Shown in pieces: positions 8,589-19,250 of a DNA stretch of 42,166 bases. The translations under genes and the position numbers were made by a program. Positions within the stretch are counted from its first letter, which is position 1; each line of letters opens with the position of its first letter. A model generated the notes under the pieces. It was not told the DNA's origin. It made no database searches and worked only from the letters and a program-made list of their open reading frames with translations. The DNA lies in NCBI GenBank assembly GCA_964583605.1, contig CAZOWL010000031.1, positions 1 through 42,166 of the forward strand, read 5' to 3'. Origin of the DNA: CAZOWL01 sp964583605 (GTDB taxonomy: Bacteria > Pseudomonadota > Gammaproteobacteria > Chromatiales > Chromatiaceae).

Positions 8589-9080
8589 CTAGATCTGCTT
8601 GACACGCTCCTCGATCTCCGGGGGAACCAGCTCGAGCAGCCGTTCGGCGAGCCTATGAAAAGGCGGGATCAGCTGTGATTCTTGCCACCATGGGTCTTCA
8701 GGTAACGGGGTCAAGGCCGCGACGAAGACGAGCAGCGCGACCAGCACAGCCCCGCGGGCAGCGCCAAAGAGCACGCCGAGCAGGCGATCGAGTCCGCTAA
8801 GTCCAGTCTTCTCAATGAGCATTGTCAGCAGGTAGCCGAGCAGCGCGCCGAGCAAGACGACGCCGAAGACGATCATCAGGAAGGCTGCGACCAAACGAAT
8901 CGAAGGGGTCGAGATCCATGGCGTGAGCTGGTCGGCGACATCGCGAAAGAAGAGCCAGGCGAGGACGACGGCCGCGATCCAAATCCCGAGTGCCAGCACC
9001 TCGCGAATCAGACCGCGAGCAAAGCCGATCAGGGCGGAAAGGCCGACGATGCCGAGGATGATATAATCGACCCAAATCAC
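8589..9080 (-). CDS. cvpA: CvpA family inner-membrane protein
   Basis: A 163-residue CvpA (colicin V production) family protein. Seen: three to four hydrophobic helices (about 5-20, 28-45, 62-90, 104-125), the family N-terminus WVDYIILGIVGLSALIGFARGLIREV, and a conserved LFGAARGAVLVALL segment before a charged cytoplasmic tail. Its molecular function is not settled; in other bacteria it is linked to envelope integrity and colicin V export. It sits between dedD and purF exactly as in Pseudomonas and E. coli. Confidence 0.93.
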   Translation of the reverse strand: MIWVDYIILGIVGLSALIGFARGLIREVLALGIWIAAVVLAWLFFRDVADQLTPWISTPSIRLVAAFLMIVFGVVLLGALLGYLLTMLIEKTGLSGLDRLLGVLFGAARGAVLVALLVFVAALTPLPEDPWWQESQLIPPFHRLAERLLELVPPEIEERVKQI

Positions 9081-9129
9081 GACCTTCCAGTCCTGACGAC
9101 CGATTCCGAGACGGTTGGGGTCGGAATGC

Positions 9130-9798
9130 TCAAGGCTGCGTCAACACCTGACCCTGATAGCCCGTCGCCTGCTCGACGGCGTCCGCCAATTGTCCCGCGC
9201 GCGCGCGGTCAGGCTCGGGACCGACGCGGACGCGGAAATAGGTCTTGCCGCCGACAATGGCCCGTTCTGTGTAAGCGGAGAAGCCCTTTTGCCGCAGCTC
9301 GGCCTCCAGGCCGGCTGCCCGTTCAGCTGTCGACAGGGCTGCCACCTGGACCAGATAGCGGCCTGAAGCGCCGACGGTCGATGAGCGATTCTGCGTCGCC
9401 GGCGGGGCCGAGGTCGGAGCCGTTTGCGCCGCGCGATCCCCTTGTGACGGCCGGCTGTCGACCGCTTGGCTGGGCGACGTGGGCGGAGGCGACGGGTCGG
9501 CGCGTTGTTCCGCCTCCTCCAGGTCCTCGCTCGGCAGCGTAAGCGCCGCCGAGGCCTCGCCTTCTGACTCGATGGCGTCGAGCGGCAGAAGCTCATCGGC
9601 GCCGAGGGATTGGTCGTCCGGGTCGGCAACGCTCGCCGGTGGAAAGATCTCCATCGGGCGGTCGCGCTCGGCCATTGCGGGCTCGGTGTCGGTGACGTCC
9701 TGTCGCGTCGGCTCCTCGAACAACATGGGGACAAAGATGACCATCAGCAGCACCAATACCACGGCCCCGATCAGTCGTTTCTTCGCCGCGTCGTTCAT
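9130..9798 (-). CDS. dedD: DedD-like SPOR-domain cell-division protein
   Basis: A 222-residue single-pass inner-membrane protein. Seen: short cytoplasmic N-terminus MNDAAKKRL, one TM helix (about 9-27, IGAVVLVLLMVIFVPML), a long Pro/Ala/Ser-rich periplasmic linker with acidic stretches, and a C-terminal SPOR domain (about 146-222, GRYLVQVAALSTAERAAGLE onward) that binds denuded glycan at the septum. GGAGG five bases upstream supports the ATG at 9798 over one ten codons earlier. The folC-dedD-cvpA order is conserved in gammaproteobacteria. Confidence 0.9.
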   Translation of the reverse strand: MNDAAKKRLIGAVVLVLLMVIFVPMLFEEPTRQDVTDTEPAMAERDRPMEIFPPASVADPDDQSLGADELLPLDAIESEGEASAALTLPSEDLEEAEQRADPSPPPTSPSQAVDSRPSQGDRAAQTAPTSAPPATQNRSSTVGASGRYLVQVAALSTAERAAGLEAELRQKGFSAYTERAIVGGKTYFRVRVGPEPDRARAGQLADAVEQATGYQGQVLTQP

Positions 9799-9880
9799 TG
9801 TGCCTCCGTCCGTTACCTGTCCGAGCAATAGCCGCCAAAAGCAAAATTATATACCAGCGCGGCACGGTCGCAGGTGCAGC

Positions 9881-11164
9881 TCAAGCCGACTCGCTCCTTT
9901 GGAGGTAGCGCAGTGCCGCTTCTACGGTCGTGAAAGAGCCGAGCACAAGGATTGCGTCATCGTCTCGAGCCGAGGAGGAGGCCCCGCGCAACGCCTCTGC
10001 GATGGTGGCGGAGACGCGCATGGCCGTCTCGTCAACCCAGTCCGCGAGGGCCGTGGCCAAATCTGCCGCATGCATGGCCCGCGGATCCGCGGTTTCGGTC
10101 AGGTGCCATACGTCGACCAGATCCCGCAGAGGGGCTACGATCGCGCCAGGCTCCTTATCGTTAAGGACGGCGAGAACGGCATGCAGCCGGCCCCGGCAGC
10201 GCCAGGCCCCGAGATTGCCTGCCAGGGCGGTAGCGGCCTGCCCATTGTGGGCCACATCCAGGATCCATGTCGGCCGGCCAGGCCAGACCTGAAAACGCCC
10301 CGCAAGCCGCACTCTTTGCAGGCCCTGCCGCAAGGCGTTGACAGAAATCGGCAGACGATCCTCTAGGCAGCTGGCGGCGGTCAATACCGCTGCAGCGTTG
10401 TCGAGCTGGAAGTCGCCGCGAAGCCCTGGGGCAACGAGCGATCTTTGGCGCAGGTGGGGACCGATCCAGGTCCAGGTGTCCGGTGTTGCGCCGCGATGCC
10501 AATCGAACTCGCTGCCGAGTTGGAGTACGCGGCAGCCCAGCAGCTCCGCATGCGTGCGCAAGGTTGCCGGGGGATCACGCTGACCGATCACGGCCGGCCG
10601 GGCGGCGCGGAAGATCCCGGCCTTCTCCATCGCGATGGCCTCCAGATCTCCACCGAGAAATGCCATATGGTCGCGGCCGATGGTCGTGACCAAGGCCACA
10701 TCGGCATCGATCAAATTGACGGCATCGAGTCGTCCGCCGAGACCGACCTCGAGGATGGCCACATCGATGCCTGCGCGCACAAACAGATCGAGAGCGGCCA
10801 AGGTGCCGAACTCGAAATAGGTGAGAATCACATCCCCTCGCGCCTCATCGACGCGGGTGAAGGCCTCACAGAGCGCGCTCTCGTCGACGGCCTGCCCAGC
10901 AATGCGGATCCGCTCGGTGTAATGCAGCAGATGGGGCGAGCTATAGGCGCCGGTCCGGTAGCCGGCGGCGCGGTAGATCGCTTCGGCCATCGCAAGGCAC
11001 GAGCCCTTGCCGTTGGTACCGCCGATCGTCAGGACCGGACATGGCAGGCAAGCCGGTCCAAGCCGCGACCAGACCGCCCGCACCCGATCCAAGCCTAGGA
11101 CGATCTTCTCGGGATGCAGACCCTGCTGCCAGTCTAGCCACTCGCTAAGCGTTTGGAAGGGCAC
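9881..11164 (-). CDS. folC: Dihydrofolate synthase / folylpolyglutamate synthase FolC
   Basis: Mur-ligase-family enzyme that makes dihydrofolate from dihydropteroate and glutamate and extends the polyglutamate tail. Seen: ATP loop GGTNGKGSCLAMAEA, the SSPHLLHYTERIRI segment, ILEVGLGGRLDAVN, GRDHMAFLG and the C-terminal domain beginning at RFQVWPGRPTWILDVAHNGQAA. I place the start at the GTG at 11164, giving MPFQTLSEWLDWQQ, which resembles other FolC N-termini (427 residues). The frame is open to an ATG at 11245 inside accD, so a longer form translated by coupling cannot be excluded. Follows accD closely. Confidence 0.92.
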   Translation of the reverse strand: MPFQTLSEWLDWQQGLHPEKIVLGLDRVRAVWSRLGPACLPCPVLTIGGTNGKGSCLAMAEAIYRAAGYRTGAYSSPHLLHYTERIRIAGQAVDESALCEAFTRVDEARGDVILTYFEFGTLAALDLFVRAGIDVAILEVGLGGRLDAVNLIDADVALVTTIGRDHMAFLGGDLEAIAMEKAGIFRAARPAVIGQRDPPATLRTHAELLGCRVLQLGSEFDWHRGATPDTWTWIGPHLRQRSLVAPGLRGDFQLDNAAAVLTAASCLEDRLPISVNALRQGLQRVRLAGRFQVWPGRPTWILDVAHNGQAATALAGNLGAWRCRGRLHAVLAVLNDKEPGAIVAPLRDLVDVWHLTETADPRAMHAADLATALADWVDETAMRVSATIAEALRGASSSARDDDAILVLGSFTTVEAALRYLQRSESA

Positions 11165-11210
11165 GATCGGACGGCAGGTGGCAACGACGGCTGTGCAGGA
11201 CGCCGATGGC

Positions 11211-12158
<948 letters not shown>

Positions 12159-12170
12159 CGTGTATCCTGG

Positions 12171-13004
12171 TCAGGTTTGGGTGGTTGGTCCGGGACGCGT
12201 AGCGCTATCTATCGCCTGGCGAAGCCCAACGAGGAAATCGCCGACGACGCCAGGGATGGTTTGCGGGGTTGCGGTTCGTTCCTCGATGAGTCGAACGATG
12301 GCGCTGCCGACGATTACGGCGTCGGCGATGCCGGCGATCTGCGCCGCTGTTGCGGCATCTTTGATCCCGAAGCCGACGCCGACGGGCAGAGACGTGTGCT
12401 GGCGGATCTGCCCGAGCTTCTCGGCGACGTCGTTGAGGTCGAGATTTGCTGCTCCGGTCACGCCCTTCACCGAGACATAGTAGAGGAACCCGGAGGCCAC
12501 CTCGGCGATGCGCGCGATGCGCCCATCCGTCGAGGTCGGGGCGATCAGGTAGACCAAGTCGAGTGACTGGGCGCGAAGGGCGGCGACCAGCTCGTCAGCC
12601 TCCTCCGGCGGTACATCGACGACGAGCACGCCGTCCACGCCGGCGGTCTGAGCCGCGGACGCGAAGGCCTGGTAGCCCATGACCTCGATCGGGTTGAGAT
12701 AGCCCATTAATATGATCGGCGTTTCCCGGTCCTCTTCCCGGAAGCGCTGCACCAGGTCCAGCACCTGATGAAGGGAGACGCCGTGGGCCAGCGCGCGCTC
12801 GGTGGCGCGCTGGATCACAGGTCCATCGGCGATCGGGTCTGAGAACGGGACCCCAAGCTCGACGAGATCGGCGCCCGCCGCAACGAGGCCGTGCATCAGT
12901 GTGACCGTCATCGCGGCGCTCGGATCCCCAGCCGTGATGTAGGGGATCAGAGCGGTCCGGTCCCGCTCGGCGAGCTCGGCGAAGCGTCGGGCAATGCGAC
13001 TCAT
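12171..13004 (-). CDS. trpA: Tryptophan synthase alpha subunit TrpA
   Basis: A 277-residue TIM-barrel subunit that cleaves indole-3-glycerol phosphate to indole, channelled to TrpB. Catalytic Glu49 (VELGVPFSDP) and Asp60 (ADGP) have the same numbering as the E. coli enzyme. Also seen: PYITAGDP, the GYLNPI loop (ILMGYLNPIEVMG) and the phosphate-binding GFGIKDA. The start overlaps the trpB stop by four bases (ATGA), indicating translational coupling. Confidence 0.97.
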   Translation of the reverse strand: MSRIARRFAELAERDRTALIPYITAGDPSAAMTVTLMHGLVAAGADLVELGVPFSDPIADGPVIQRATERALAHGVSLHQVLDLVQRFREEDRETPIILMGYLNPIEVMGYQAFASAAQTAGVDGVLVVDVPPEEADELVAALRAQSLDLVYLIAPTSTDGRIARIAEVASGFLYYVSVKGVTGAANLDLNDVAEKLGQIRQHTSLPVGVGFGIKDAATAAQIAGIADAVIVGSAIVRLIEERTATPQTIPGVVGDFLVGLRQAIDSATRPGPTTQT

Positions 13005-14215
13005 AGCGTCAACCCCTCGCGCGCAGCGACCGTATGCATGTCCTTGTCACCGCGTCCCGAGAGGTTGACCAGAATGCTCTGATCAGGCCTCATTGTGACC
13101 GCGAGCTTGGCGGCATAGGCCAATGCATGACTGGATTCGAGGGCCGGGATAATGCCTTCGGTCCGGGTCAGAGTGTGGAAGGCCTTTAAGGCCTCCTCAT
13201 CGGTTACGGCGACATAGTGCGCACGCCCGCTGTCCTTGAGCCAGGCGTGCTCGGGGCCCACGCCAGGATAATCCAGGCCGGCCGAGATCGAGTGCGTCTC
13301 GATGATCTGACCGTTTGAATCTTCCATCAGATAGGTTCGATTCCCGTGCAGGACGCCGGGCCGGCCGGCGCACAACGGTGCGGCGTGGCGGCCCGTCTCG
13401 AGTCCATCACCCGCGGCCTCGACGCCATAGATGGCGACCTCTTCATCGGCGAGGAAAGGATGGAAGAGCCCGATCGCGTTCGAGCCGCCGCCGACGCAGG
13501 CCACCAGTGCGTCAGGCAAGGTCCCGGTGCGCTCAAGCATCTGGCTGCGTGCCTCGCGCCCGATCACCGACTGAAAATCCCGGACCATCACCGGATAGGG
13601 GTGGGGTCCGGCAACGGTACCTATGATGTAGAAGGTGTGATCGACATGGGTCACCCAATCACGCATTGCCTCGTTGAGGGCATCTTTCAGCGTGCGAGAG
13701 CCGGAGCGAACGGCAACCACTTCGGCACCGAGCAGGCGCATGCGATAGACATTGGCCTCCTGACGCGCGACGTCGACTTCGCCCATGTAGACGACACATT
13801 CGAGCCCGAGTCGCGCAGCCACTGTCGCCGTGGCAACGCCATGTTGACCGGCCCCTGTCTCGGCGATGATGCGGCGCTTGCTCATGCGGCGCGCGAGCAA
13901 GGCCTGGCCGACCGTGTTATTAACCTTGTGCGCGCCGGTGTGGTTCAAATCCTCGCGCTTTAGGTAGATCTGCGCCCCGCCGAGCTCGCGGCTCCATCGC
14001 TCGGCACAGTACAGCGGCGAGGGCCGGCCAACGTAGTCACGCAGGTCGGCATCGAGCTCGGCAAGGAACGCCGGGTCGTTCAGATAGCGCTCATATGCTG
14101 CGCGCAGCTCCTCGAGCGGATGCATCAGCGTCTCTGGCACGAACAGCCCGCCGTAAGGACCGAAATGGCCTCGCGCATCTGGCCATTGGTAAGTGGTGTC
14201 AGGACTCGTCGCCAT
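13001..14215 (-). CDS. trpB: Tryptophan synthase beta subunit TrpB
   Basis: A 404-residue PLP enzyme that condenses indole with serine to form tryptophan. Seen: N-terminus GHFGPYGGLFVPETLMHPL, PLP lysine Lys97 in NHTGAHKVNN, ETGAGQHGVATA, the phosphate-binding VGGGSNAIG, and the substrate loop HSISAGLDYPGVGPEH. Its start lies 17 bases inside trpF and its stop overlaps trpA by four bases, so trpF-trpB-trpA form one coupled unit. It is the TrpB1 class that pairs with TrpA. Confidence 0.97.
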   Translation of the reverse strand: MATSPDTTYQWPDARGHFGPYGGLFVPETLMHPLEELRAAYERYLNDPAFLAELDADLRDYVGRPSPLYCAERWSRELGGAQIYLKREDLNHTGAHKVNNTVGQALLARRMSKRRIIAETGAGQHGVATATVAARLGLECVVYMGEVDVARQEANVYRMRLLGAEVVAVRSGSRTLKDALNEAMRDWVTHVDHTFYIIGTVAGPHPYPVMVRDFQSVIGREARSQMLERTGTLPDALVACVGGGSNAIGLFHPFLADEEVAIYGVEAAGDGLETGRHAAPLCAGRPGVLHGNRTYLMEDSNGQIIETHSISAGLDYPGVGPEHAWLKDSGRAHYVAVTDEEALKAFHTLTRTEGIIPALESSHALAYAAKLAVTMRPDQSILVNLSGRGDKDMHTVAAREGLTL

Positions 14216-14846
14216 CTCGTACCCCTTGCATGAAGGCCGCCATCAGGTCTTCATCTTTGCGGCCCTTCGCTATCTCGATCCCACCGCTCACATCGACCGC
14301 ATATGGCCGCACGCGTCGCACCGCCTCGGCGACGTTGGCCGGGGTCAAACCGCCGGCGAGGATGATCCGCGGCCCCATGGTGCCTGGGATGCGTTCCCAG
14401 TCGAAGCATCGACCCGTGCCACCCGGCCGTGCCGGATCATAGGCATCCAACAGCAAGGCGGCCGCACCTCGATACCTCTCCGCCACTTGGTTGAGATCCA
14501 GACCAGGACGCATCCTCACGGCCTTGATCCAGGGGCGCGAGAACCGAGCGCAATACTCTGGATCCTCGTCGCCGTGAAACTGGAGCAGGTCGAGGGGGAC
14601 CTGAGCCAGTACGCGTCCTACGACGTCGGGCTCCTCATCGACGAATAGGCCCACGCTCGTCACGAAGGGAGAAGAGTGCCGAATCAGCTCACAGGCCTGC
14701 TCCGGCGTGACCGCGCGCGGACTCGTGCGATAGAACACGAGGCCGATCGCGTCGGCACCGAGTCGCCCTGCCGTCTCGACATCGACTAGACGCGTCAGAC
14801 CGCAAAGTTTAACTCGCGTCCGTCTCCGCGGTAAGGGGCCCGTCAT
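14199..14846 (-). CDS. trpF: Phosphoribosylanthranilate isomerase TrpF
   Basis: A 215-residue TIM-barrel isomerase, third step of tryptophan synthesis from anthranilate. Seen: catalytic Cys in RVKLCGLTR (Cys15 from this start), QFHGDEDPEYC, ILAGGLTPANV, and the second catalytic residue in VDVSGGIE. The ATG at 14846 is preferred because it overlaps the truA stop as ATGA; another ATG lies five codons earlier. Overlaps trpB by 17 bases. Confidence 0.95.
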   Translation of the reverse strand: MTGPLPRRRTRVKLCGLTRLVDVETAGRLGADAIGLVFYRTSPRAVTPEQACELIRHSSPFVTSVGLFVDEEPDVVGRVLAQVPLDLLQFHGDEDPEYCARFSRPWIKAVRMRPGLDLNQVAERYRGAAALLLDAYDPARPGGTGRCFDWERIPGTMGPRIILAGGLTPANVAEAVRRVRPYAVDVSGGIEIAKGRKDEDLMAAFMQGVRDGDES

Positions 14847-15694
14847 CAACGATCTCCGCACATAGGCGCCGCTTCGCCAGGTCGCCGCGAGTCGCGGGGT
14901 GTTGGTGCCTCCTGGGGAAGCCTAAAGGTATCAGGATAGTCGACACGGGCGAGGTATAGGCCGTGGGGTGGGGCCGTCACCCCCGCGCGGCTGCGATCGC
15001 GCAGCGCTAGCAGGTCCCTGGGCCACGAGACTGGCGCGTCACCGCGGCCGATTGCCAGCAGGACGCCAACGATGTTGCGCACCATGTGATGGAGAAACCC
15101 GTTGGCACCGATACAAAGCTCGATGCAGTCGCCCCGGCGGCGGAGATCCAGATAATGAATGCGACGGATCGGACTCTTGGCTTGGCACCCAAGGGCACGG
15201 AAGCTCGAGAAGTCGTGCTCGCCGACGAGCGTCATGGCCGCGGCCTGCATTCGCTCCAGGGACAACGGCCGATGCACCCATACGGCCCGTTCCCGCTGTA
15301 ACGGCGAGCGGGTTGGCCTCGTCAGGATGAGGTAGCGGTAATGCCGGGCTGTGGCGCTGAAGCGCGCGTGGAACTCGGGGCCGACCGAGGTGGCCCAGCG
15401 CACGCTGATGTCGGTCGGGAGGTTGGCATTGGTGCCGAGGGTCCAGGCTCGCATCGCCCGCCTGGCAGTGGTATCGAAATGCACGACCTGCTCGAGGGCA
15501 TGGACCCCCGCATCGGTACGCCCCGCGCAATGGACGCTGACCGAATGATTGGCCACCCGAGCGACGGCGGCCGTCAAGCAGGCCTGGACGGTGCGCACCC
15601 CCTTGGCCTGCACCTGCCACCCGGCAAAGGCGCTGCCATCGTACTCGACCCCCATGGCCACGCGGGTGGGGCCGCGCGATGCCTCTTCACCCAC
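14846..15694 (-). CDS. truA: tRNA pseudouridine(38-40) synthase TruA
   Basis: A 282-residue enzyme that converts U38-U40 of many tRNAs to pseudouridine, as a dimer. Seen: GVEYDGSAFAGWQ, catalytic Asp61 in AGRTDAGVHALEQVVHFD, the HARFSATARHYRY block, and FLHHMVRNIVGVLLAIGRG. The start is probably the GTG at 15694, though an in-frame ATG 13 codons later (15655) also fits the family N-terminus. Lies 48 bases after fimV and overlaps trpF, as in Pseudomonas. Confidence 0.94.
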   Translation of the reverse strand: MGEEASRGPTRVAMGVEYDGSAFAGWQVQAKGVRTVQACLTAAVARVANHSVSVHCAGRTDAGVHALEQVVHFDTTARRAMRAWTLGTNANLPTDISVRWATSVGPEFHARFSATARHYRYLILTRPTRSPLQRERAVWVHRPLSLERMQAAAMTLVGEHDFSSFRALGCQAKSPIRRIHYLDLRRRGDCIELCIGANGFLHHMVRNIVGVLLAIGRGDAPVSWPRDLLALRDRSRAGVTAPPHGLYLARVDYPDTFRLPQEAPTPRDSRRPGEAAPMCGDR

Positions 15695-15742
15695 GTCTTG
15701 CAGAGCAGCGGCCCGCGAGCAAGGGGGTCGCCCAGCCGACGC

Positions 15743-18700
15743 TCAACCGAGGCGCTCGAGCAGCTGCCTAGCCTCTCCGCGCTGGGCTTCGTTGCCCTCT
15801 TCAGCGATCTCATCAAGGATGGCACGCGCGGCCTCGCCGTCTTTCATGTCGATATAGGCTCGGGCCAGGTCAAGCTTGGTTGCCACCTCATCCCAGGCAT
15901 CGGAGTCGCTCGGCCATGGTGCGGAGGAGGAATCTAAGCCATCTCCGGAATCTTCAACGGCGAAAGGATCAGCCGCGGCCCCTGGGCTCGGTGAAGGCCC
16001 GAGTCGGTCCCCATCGCCGTGCGTTCCTTGGTCGTTCCGGCTGTAGGGGATGTCAACGCCGCCGAGATCGAGGTCCAAGGGCAGCGAATCAGCGTCAGGA
16101 GAGTCGTTGCTTGAGTCGCCGAGATCGAGATCCAGGCTAGGCCCTGCGGTTGGTCCTGGGCCCTTGGGGTGCGGCCGCTCCGTTTCGCGATCGGAACGGG
16201 TCTGCCAACCGCGGCTGGGAGTCGACCCCAGCTCGCCGAGATCCAGATCCAGGTCAGCCTCGCCGAAGCGGCTGAGATCGGAGCGCTCGGATTCCCCGAA
16301 CGCGAGCCGGTCGGGTGCCTGGTCCAAATCCGGTGACCGCTTGCCTGTGATCGAGCTGGCCAGCGTGTCGAGATCCAGGTCCATGTCGAAGAGGGTTGAG
16401 TCCGCTCTGTCGGGCGCGGCAGCGGCCTTCGGCCCTCTGGGCGGTGCTCCTACTCGGAGCGGCTCGGTGCCAGCAGGTGTGGCAATTGGGGCGCGGTTCT
16501 CCCGCGCCTCGCGGAATGGCTCGGCCTCAGTCACCTGCGCTGGGCCTGGCAACCTAGGCTCGGCCTTGGCTGTCGCGGTCGCTCCGGGCAGGACCCCATC
16601 TTCACCAGCTGAAGGGGCCTCCAACGATGCCTGCATGGCTGTTAGACGCTGCCAATGCTCTGGGTGGCTTGCCTCTGTGCCGGCCGCCTTCAATCGCTCC
16701 AACAAGGCCCCGAAGGCCTCGAGCTGCTTCATGCCGAACAGGGCCTCGGCGAGCTTGAGCTGGAGGTCGAGCCGGCCTGGATCGCGATTGATCTCCTCGC
16801 GCAGCAACGCCTCGGCTTCGCGGTAACGCCCATAGGCGATATAGATATCGGCCTCCGACAGGGCATCGACGTCCGACTCGTCATCGAACGGGCGCACTGT
16901 TTGGTGGCCCGAGGCTGCGACTTGCGGGTCTTCGGCGAGGGACGTCTGATTGGCTGCCCGAGATGCTGCGAGGTCGCCGGCCGCGGGACTCTGAGCCTCA
17001 TCGGTCTCGCGCGAAGTGCCGGCGCCCAACAAGCTGTTGTCGATGCTGAGGCTGGCGTCGAGCCGTCGGCGACGCCGAATCAGATACAGGGCGCCGGCAC
17101 CGAGGAGCGCAGCAAGGGCGGCAGCGATCCCGAGCGCGGACCAAGGCATTCCTTCAGGTGCGGGCTCTGGAGCAGCCTGCCCCGGCCGGGTTATGTCGGC
17201 GGCTGGCGGTGTCGCGGTATCGGGCCGAGGTGGCTCAGCGTCGGTTGGCTGCGGCGTTTCTGTTGCAACTTCGGGTGTTACCGCAACGCCCGGCTGTAGT
17301 GCCTCGGGGGACGGCTCGTCCGCGGTGTCGGCGAGCTCCCGCTCCGGCGGGGTCGCCGTGGAGGAATCGGGAGCCTCCTCTGGCTGCTCGCCTAGCGCTG
17401 TGTCGTCGCCGCCGGCAACGACGCCCCGATCATCAGCGACCGCGGGCTCATTGGTCGTTGCCCCGATATCGCGGGTTAGCGCCTGCGGCTCGTCTGCCGC
17501 ATCGACGGTAGGTTGTGTCGACGGTTGCTCTTCGGCGGGTGTCGCTAGCGGTTCCCCCCTGGCCGTCGTCGCCGCCTCGTCGGTCGCCAGCTCCGCGGGC
17601 CCATCCTCGGGTGCCAGCGCAATCATCTCCCCTGGAGCTGTATCGCCCGAGAGGACCGCGGACGGTGCGGTGTCCGCATCTGTCAGTTGGTCCTCAGCTG
17701 CAATCGCCTGAGCGAGCTGCAGCTCCGCTAGCTGTTCGTTACGCAGGGCCAGCAGGTTCTGGATATCCGCCAACTGGACCTCTAGCTGGCGGATGCGATC
17801 GTGTAGCTCCTCGGTCTCCTGACGCGCCGTCTCGCTGGCTTCTCGGAGCAGCAGGATCTCCTCCTCGAGGGCTGCCGGGACGTTGCTCACGGACGATGCA
17901 GCGCCGGGGGCCGGCGGCCGGGTCGCGACTGGCTCGGCCTCGGCAGCCGGTGTCGTAGGCGCGCTTGCGATGCGCAGGCGATCCTGCGCCGCCTCGGCAG
18001 AGACGGTCCGGGCAGGGGATTCGGCCAGCGGGGAGCTCGCCACTTGCTGACCGCGCAGGGCGGCGGCCAGGTCCCGCTCGGCAGTCGCGGCGCCCAGAGC
18101 AAAGAGCTCCGCCGCGCTCGGGATGATCAGCGTCTCGCCTTCGCGGAGCCGGTTGATATCCCCGGCGATGAAAGCCCCTTGGTTGCTGCGGTAGAGCGCC
18201 AGTACAGTCTGCGGGAGACTCGCGCCCGCCGGCGCGAGCCGTCGCGCGATCTGCAGCAGCCCGGCGCCGCGGGGTACCGGATCGGAGTACAGGGGGAACG
18301 CTGATGGGTCGGCCGTTTCCGGGACCATTATCGGCCCTGAGATCGGGCCATCGAGGACCCTTGTGGGGGTCGCCTCCGAAGCTCTGGGGGCTCGCTGTGC
18401 CGACACCCTTGGCGGGCGAACGGGAGCGGCTGGGCGTCCTTCCCGCGTCACTGGCGGGTCGAGTAGCACCGTGTACTCTCGCACGAGTCGACCGTTCGGC
18501 CAGTTCACCTCGACAAGGAAGTCCAAGAAGGGCTCGCGTATCGGCTCCTGACTGGTCACACGTAGGACGGGCCGACCGTCGGGCGAGACGTCAGGCTGGA
18601 AACGCAGCTTCGTGAGATAGAAATAGCGCTCTGCACCGGCCTTGTCGAACTCCTCGTCAGTGGCCAAAGTGGCCTTGACGGTATCGAGCTCGTTGGGATC

Positions 18701-18841
18701 AGCATCGATCAGGTCGATCTCGGCGATGAAGGGCTGATTGAGGGCAGACTCCGTTCTCAGCTCGCCGAGGCCCAGGGCCACGACTCCTGAAGGAGTCACC
18801 GCCAAAGACACTGCCGACGCTAAGATCAACTTGCGAAACAT
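15743..18841 (-). CDS. fimV: FimV/HubP-type polar hub protein
   Basis: A 1032-residue inner-membrane polar landmark protein of the FimV/HubP/TspA type, which organises the cell pole, type IV pili and chemotaxis or flagellar partners. Seen in order: signal peptide (MFRKLILASAVSLAV...VVA); conserved N-terminal FimV domain (LGLGELRTESALNQPF onward, to about 130); a LysM-like peptidoglycan-binding stretch (about 190-250); a coiled coil (about 325-380, LEEEILLLREASETAR onward); a Pro/Ala/Glu-rich low-complexity linker; one TM helix (about 565-588) followed by RRRRRLD; a cytoplasmic part with Asp-rich DLDLDLG repeats; and the terminal FimV/TPR motif (DEVATKLDLARAYIDMKDGE). AGGAGAGG precedes the ATG. 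Upstream of truA, downstream of asd, as in Pseudomonas. Confidence 0.93.
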   Translation of the reverse strand: MFRKLILASAVSLAVTPSGVVALGLGELRTESALNQPFIAEIDLIDADPNELDTVKATLATDEEFDKAGAERYFYLTKLRFQPDVSPDGRPVLRVTSQEPIREPFLDFLVEVNWPNGRLVREYTVLLDPPVTREGRPAAPVRPPRVSAQRAPRASEATPTRVLDGPISGPIMVPETADPSAFPLYSDPVPRGAGLLQIARRLAPAGASLPQTVLALYRSNQGAFIAGDINRLREGETLIIPSAAELFALGAATAERDLAAALRGQQVASSPLAESPARTVSAEAAQDRLRIASAPTTPAAEAEPVATRPPAPGAASSVSNVPAALEEEILLLREASETARQETEELHDRIRQLEVQLADIQNLLALRNEQLAELQLAQAIAAEDQLTDADTAPSAVLSGDTAPGEMIALAPEDGPAELATDEAATTARGEPLATPAEEQPSTQPTVDAADEPQALTRDIGATTNEPAVADDRGVVAGGDDTALGEQPEEAPDSSTATPPERELADTADEPSPEALQPGVAVTPEVATETPQPTDAEPPRPDTATPPAADITRPGQAAPEPAPEGMPWSALGIAAALAALLGAGALYLIRRRRRLDASLSIDNSLLGAGTSRETDEAQSPAAGDLAASRAANQTSLAEDPQVAASGHQTVRPFDDESDVDALSEADIYIAYGRYREAEALLREEINRDPGRLDLQLKLAEALFGMKQLEAFGALLERLKAAGTEASHPEHWQRLTAMQASLEAPSAGEDGVLPGATATAKAEPRLPGPAQVTEAEPFREARENRAPIATPAGTEPLRVGAPPRGPKAAAAPDRADSTLFDMDLDLDTLASSITGKRSPDLDQAPDRLAFGESERSDLSRFGEADLDLDLGELGSTPSRGWQTRSDRETERPHPKGPGPTAGPSLDLDLGDSSNDSPDADSLPLDLDLGGVDIPYSRNDQGTHGDGDRLGPSPSPGAAADPFAVEDSGDGLDSSSAPWPSDSDAWDEVATKLDLARAYIDMKDGEAARAILDEIAEEGNEAQRGEARQLLERLG

Positions 18842-19250
18842 GCCCTCTCCTCGCTCACCCGCGATGCGAACACCCGGTCATGCGATCGCCCTTGGCATCC
18901 AGCCCGCGCGGTCAGTGTGCTCGTGGCGAATGCCATGACGCGCGTCTGCACAGGGTGCAACCTTGAGTGTCCGCGGCTCCTATTGTTGATCGGCCTCACG
19001 ACCGTCTCAATGTGCCAGCGTCGAGCGAACTATATCCGAAGAGGGATCGATCACCAAGGAATCAAAGGCGATCTCTATCGATTCTGCGAGGTGCTGCGCA
19101 AAACACCTGGCTTGCGTCGGCCCCCGACTGTCCGGTGTATCGCGGCCTTCGTCCGATGCCAGCGGCGAGGCCGGCGTGAACGAGCATCTCGATGTCTACA
19201 GCGACGCCGATGTCGACTTGGAGGATGCGTCGGCCCGAGGCAGGGTGTTG
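18842..19250. other. Intergenic region upstream of fimV, no gene seen
   Basis: These 409 bases lie between asd and fimV on the minus strand. Short frames exist on both strands, but none shows family motifs or a good ribosome site. The fimV promoter is probably here, although I cannot assign -35/-10 boxes. I see no strong terminator for asd. Confidence 0.5.
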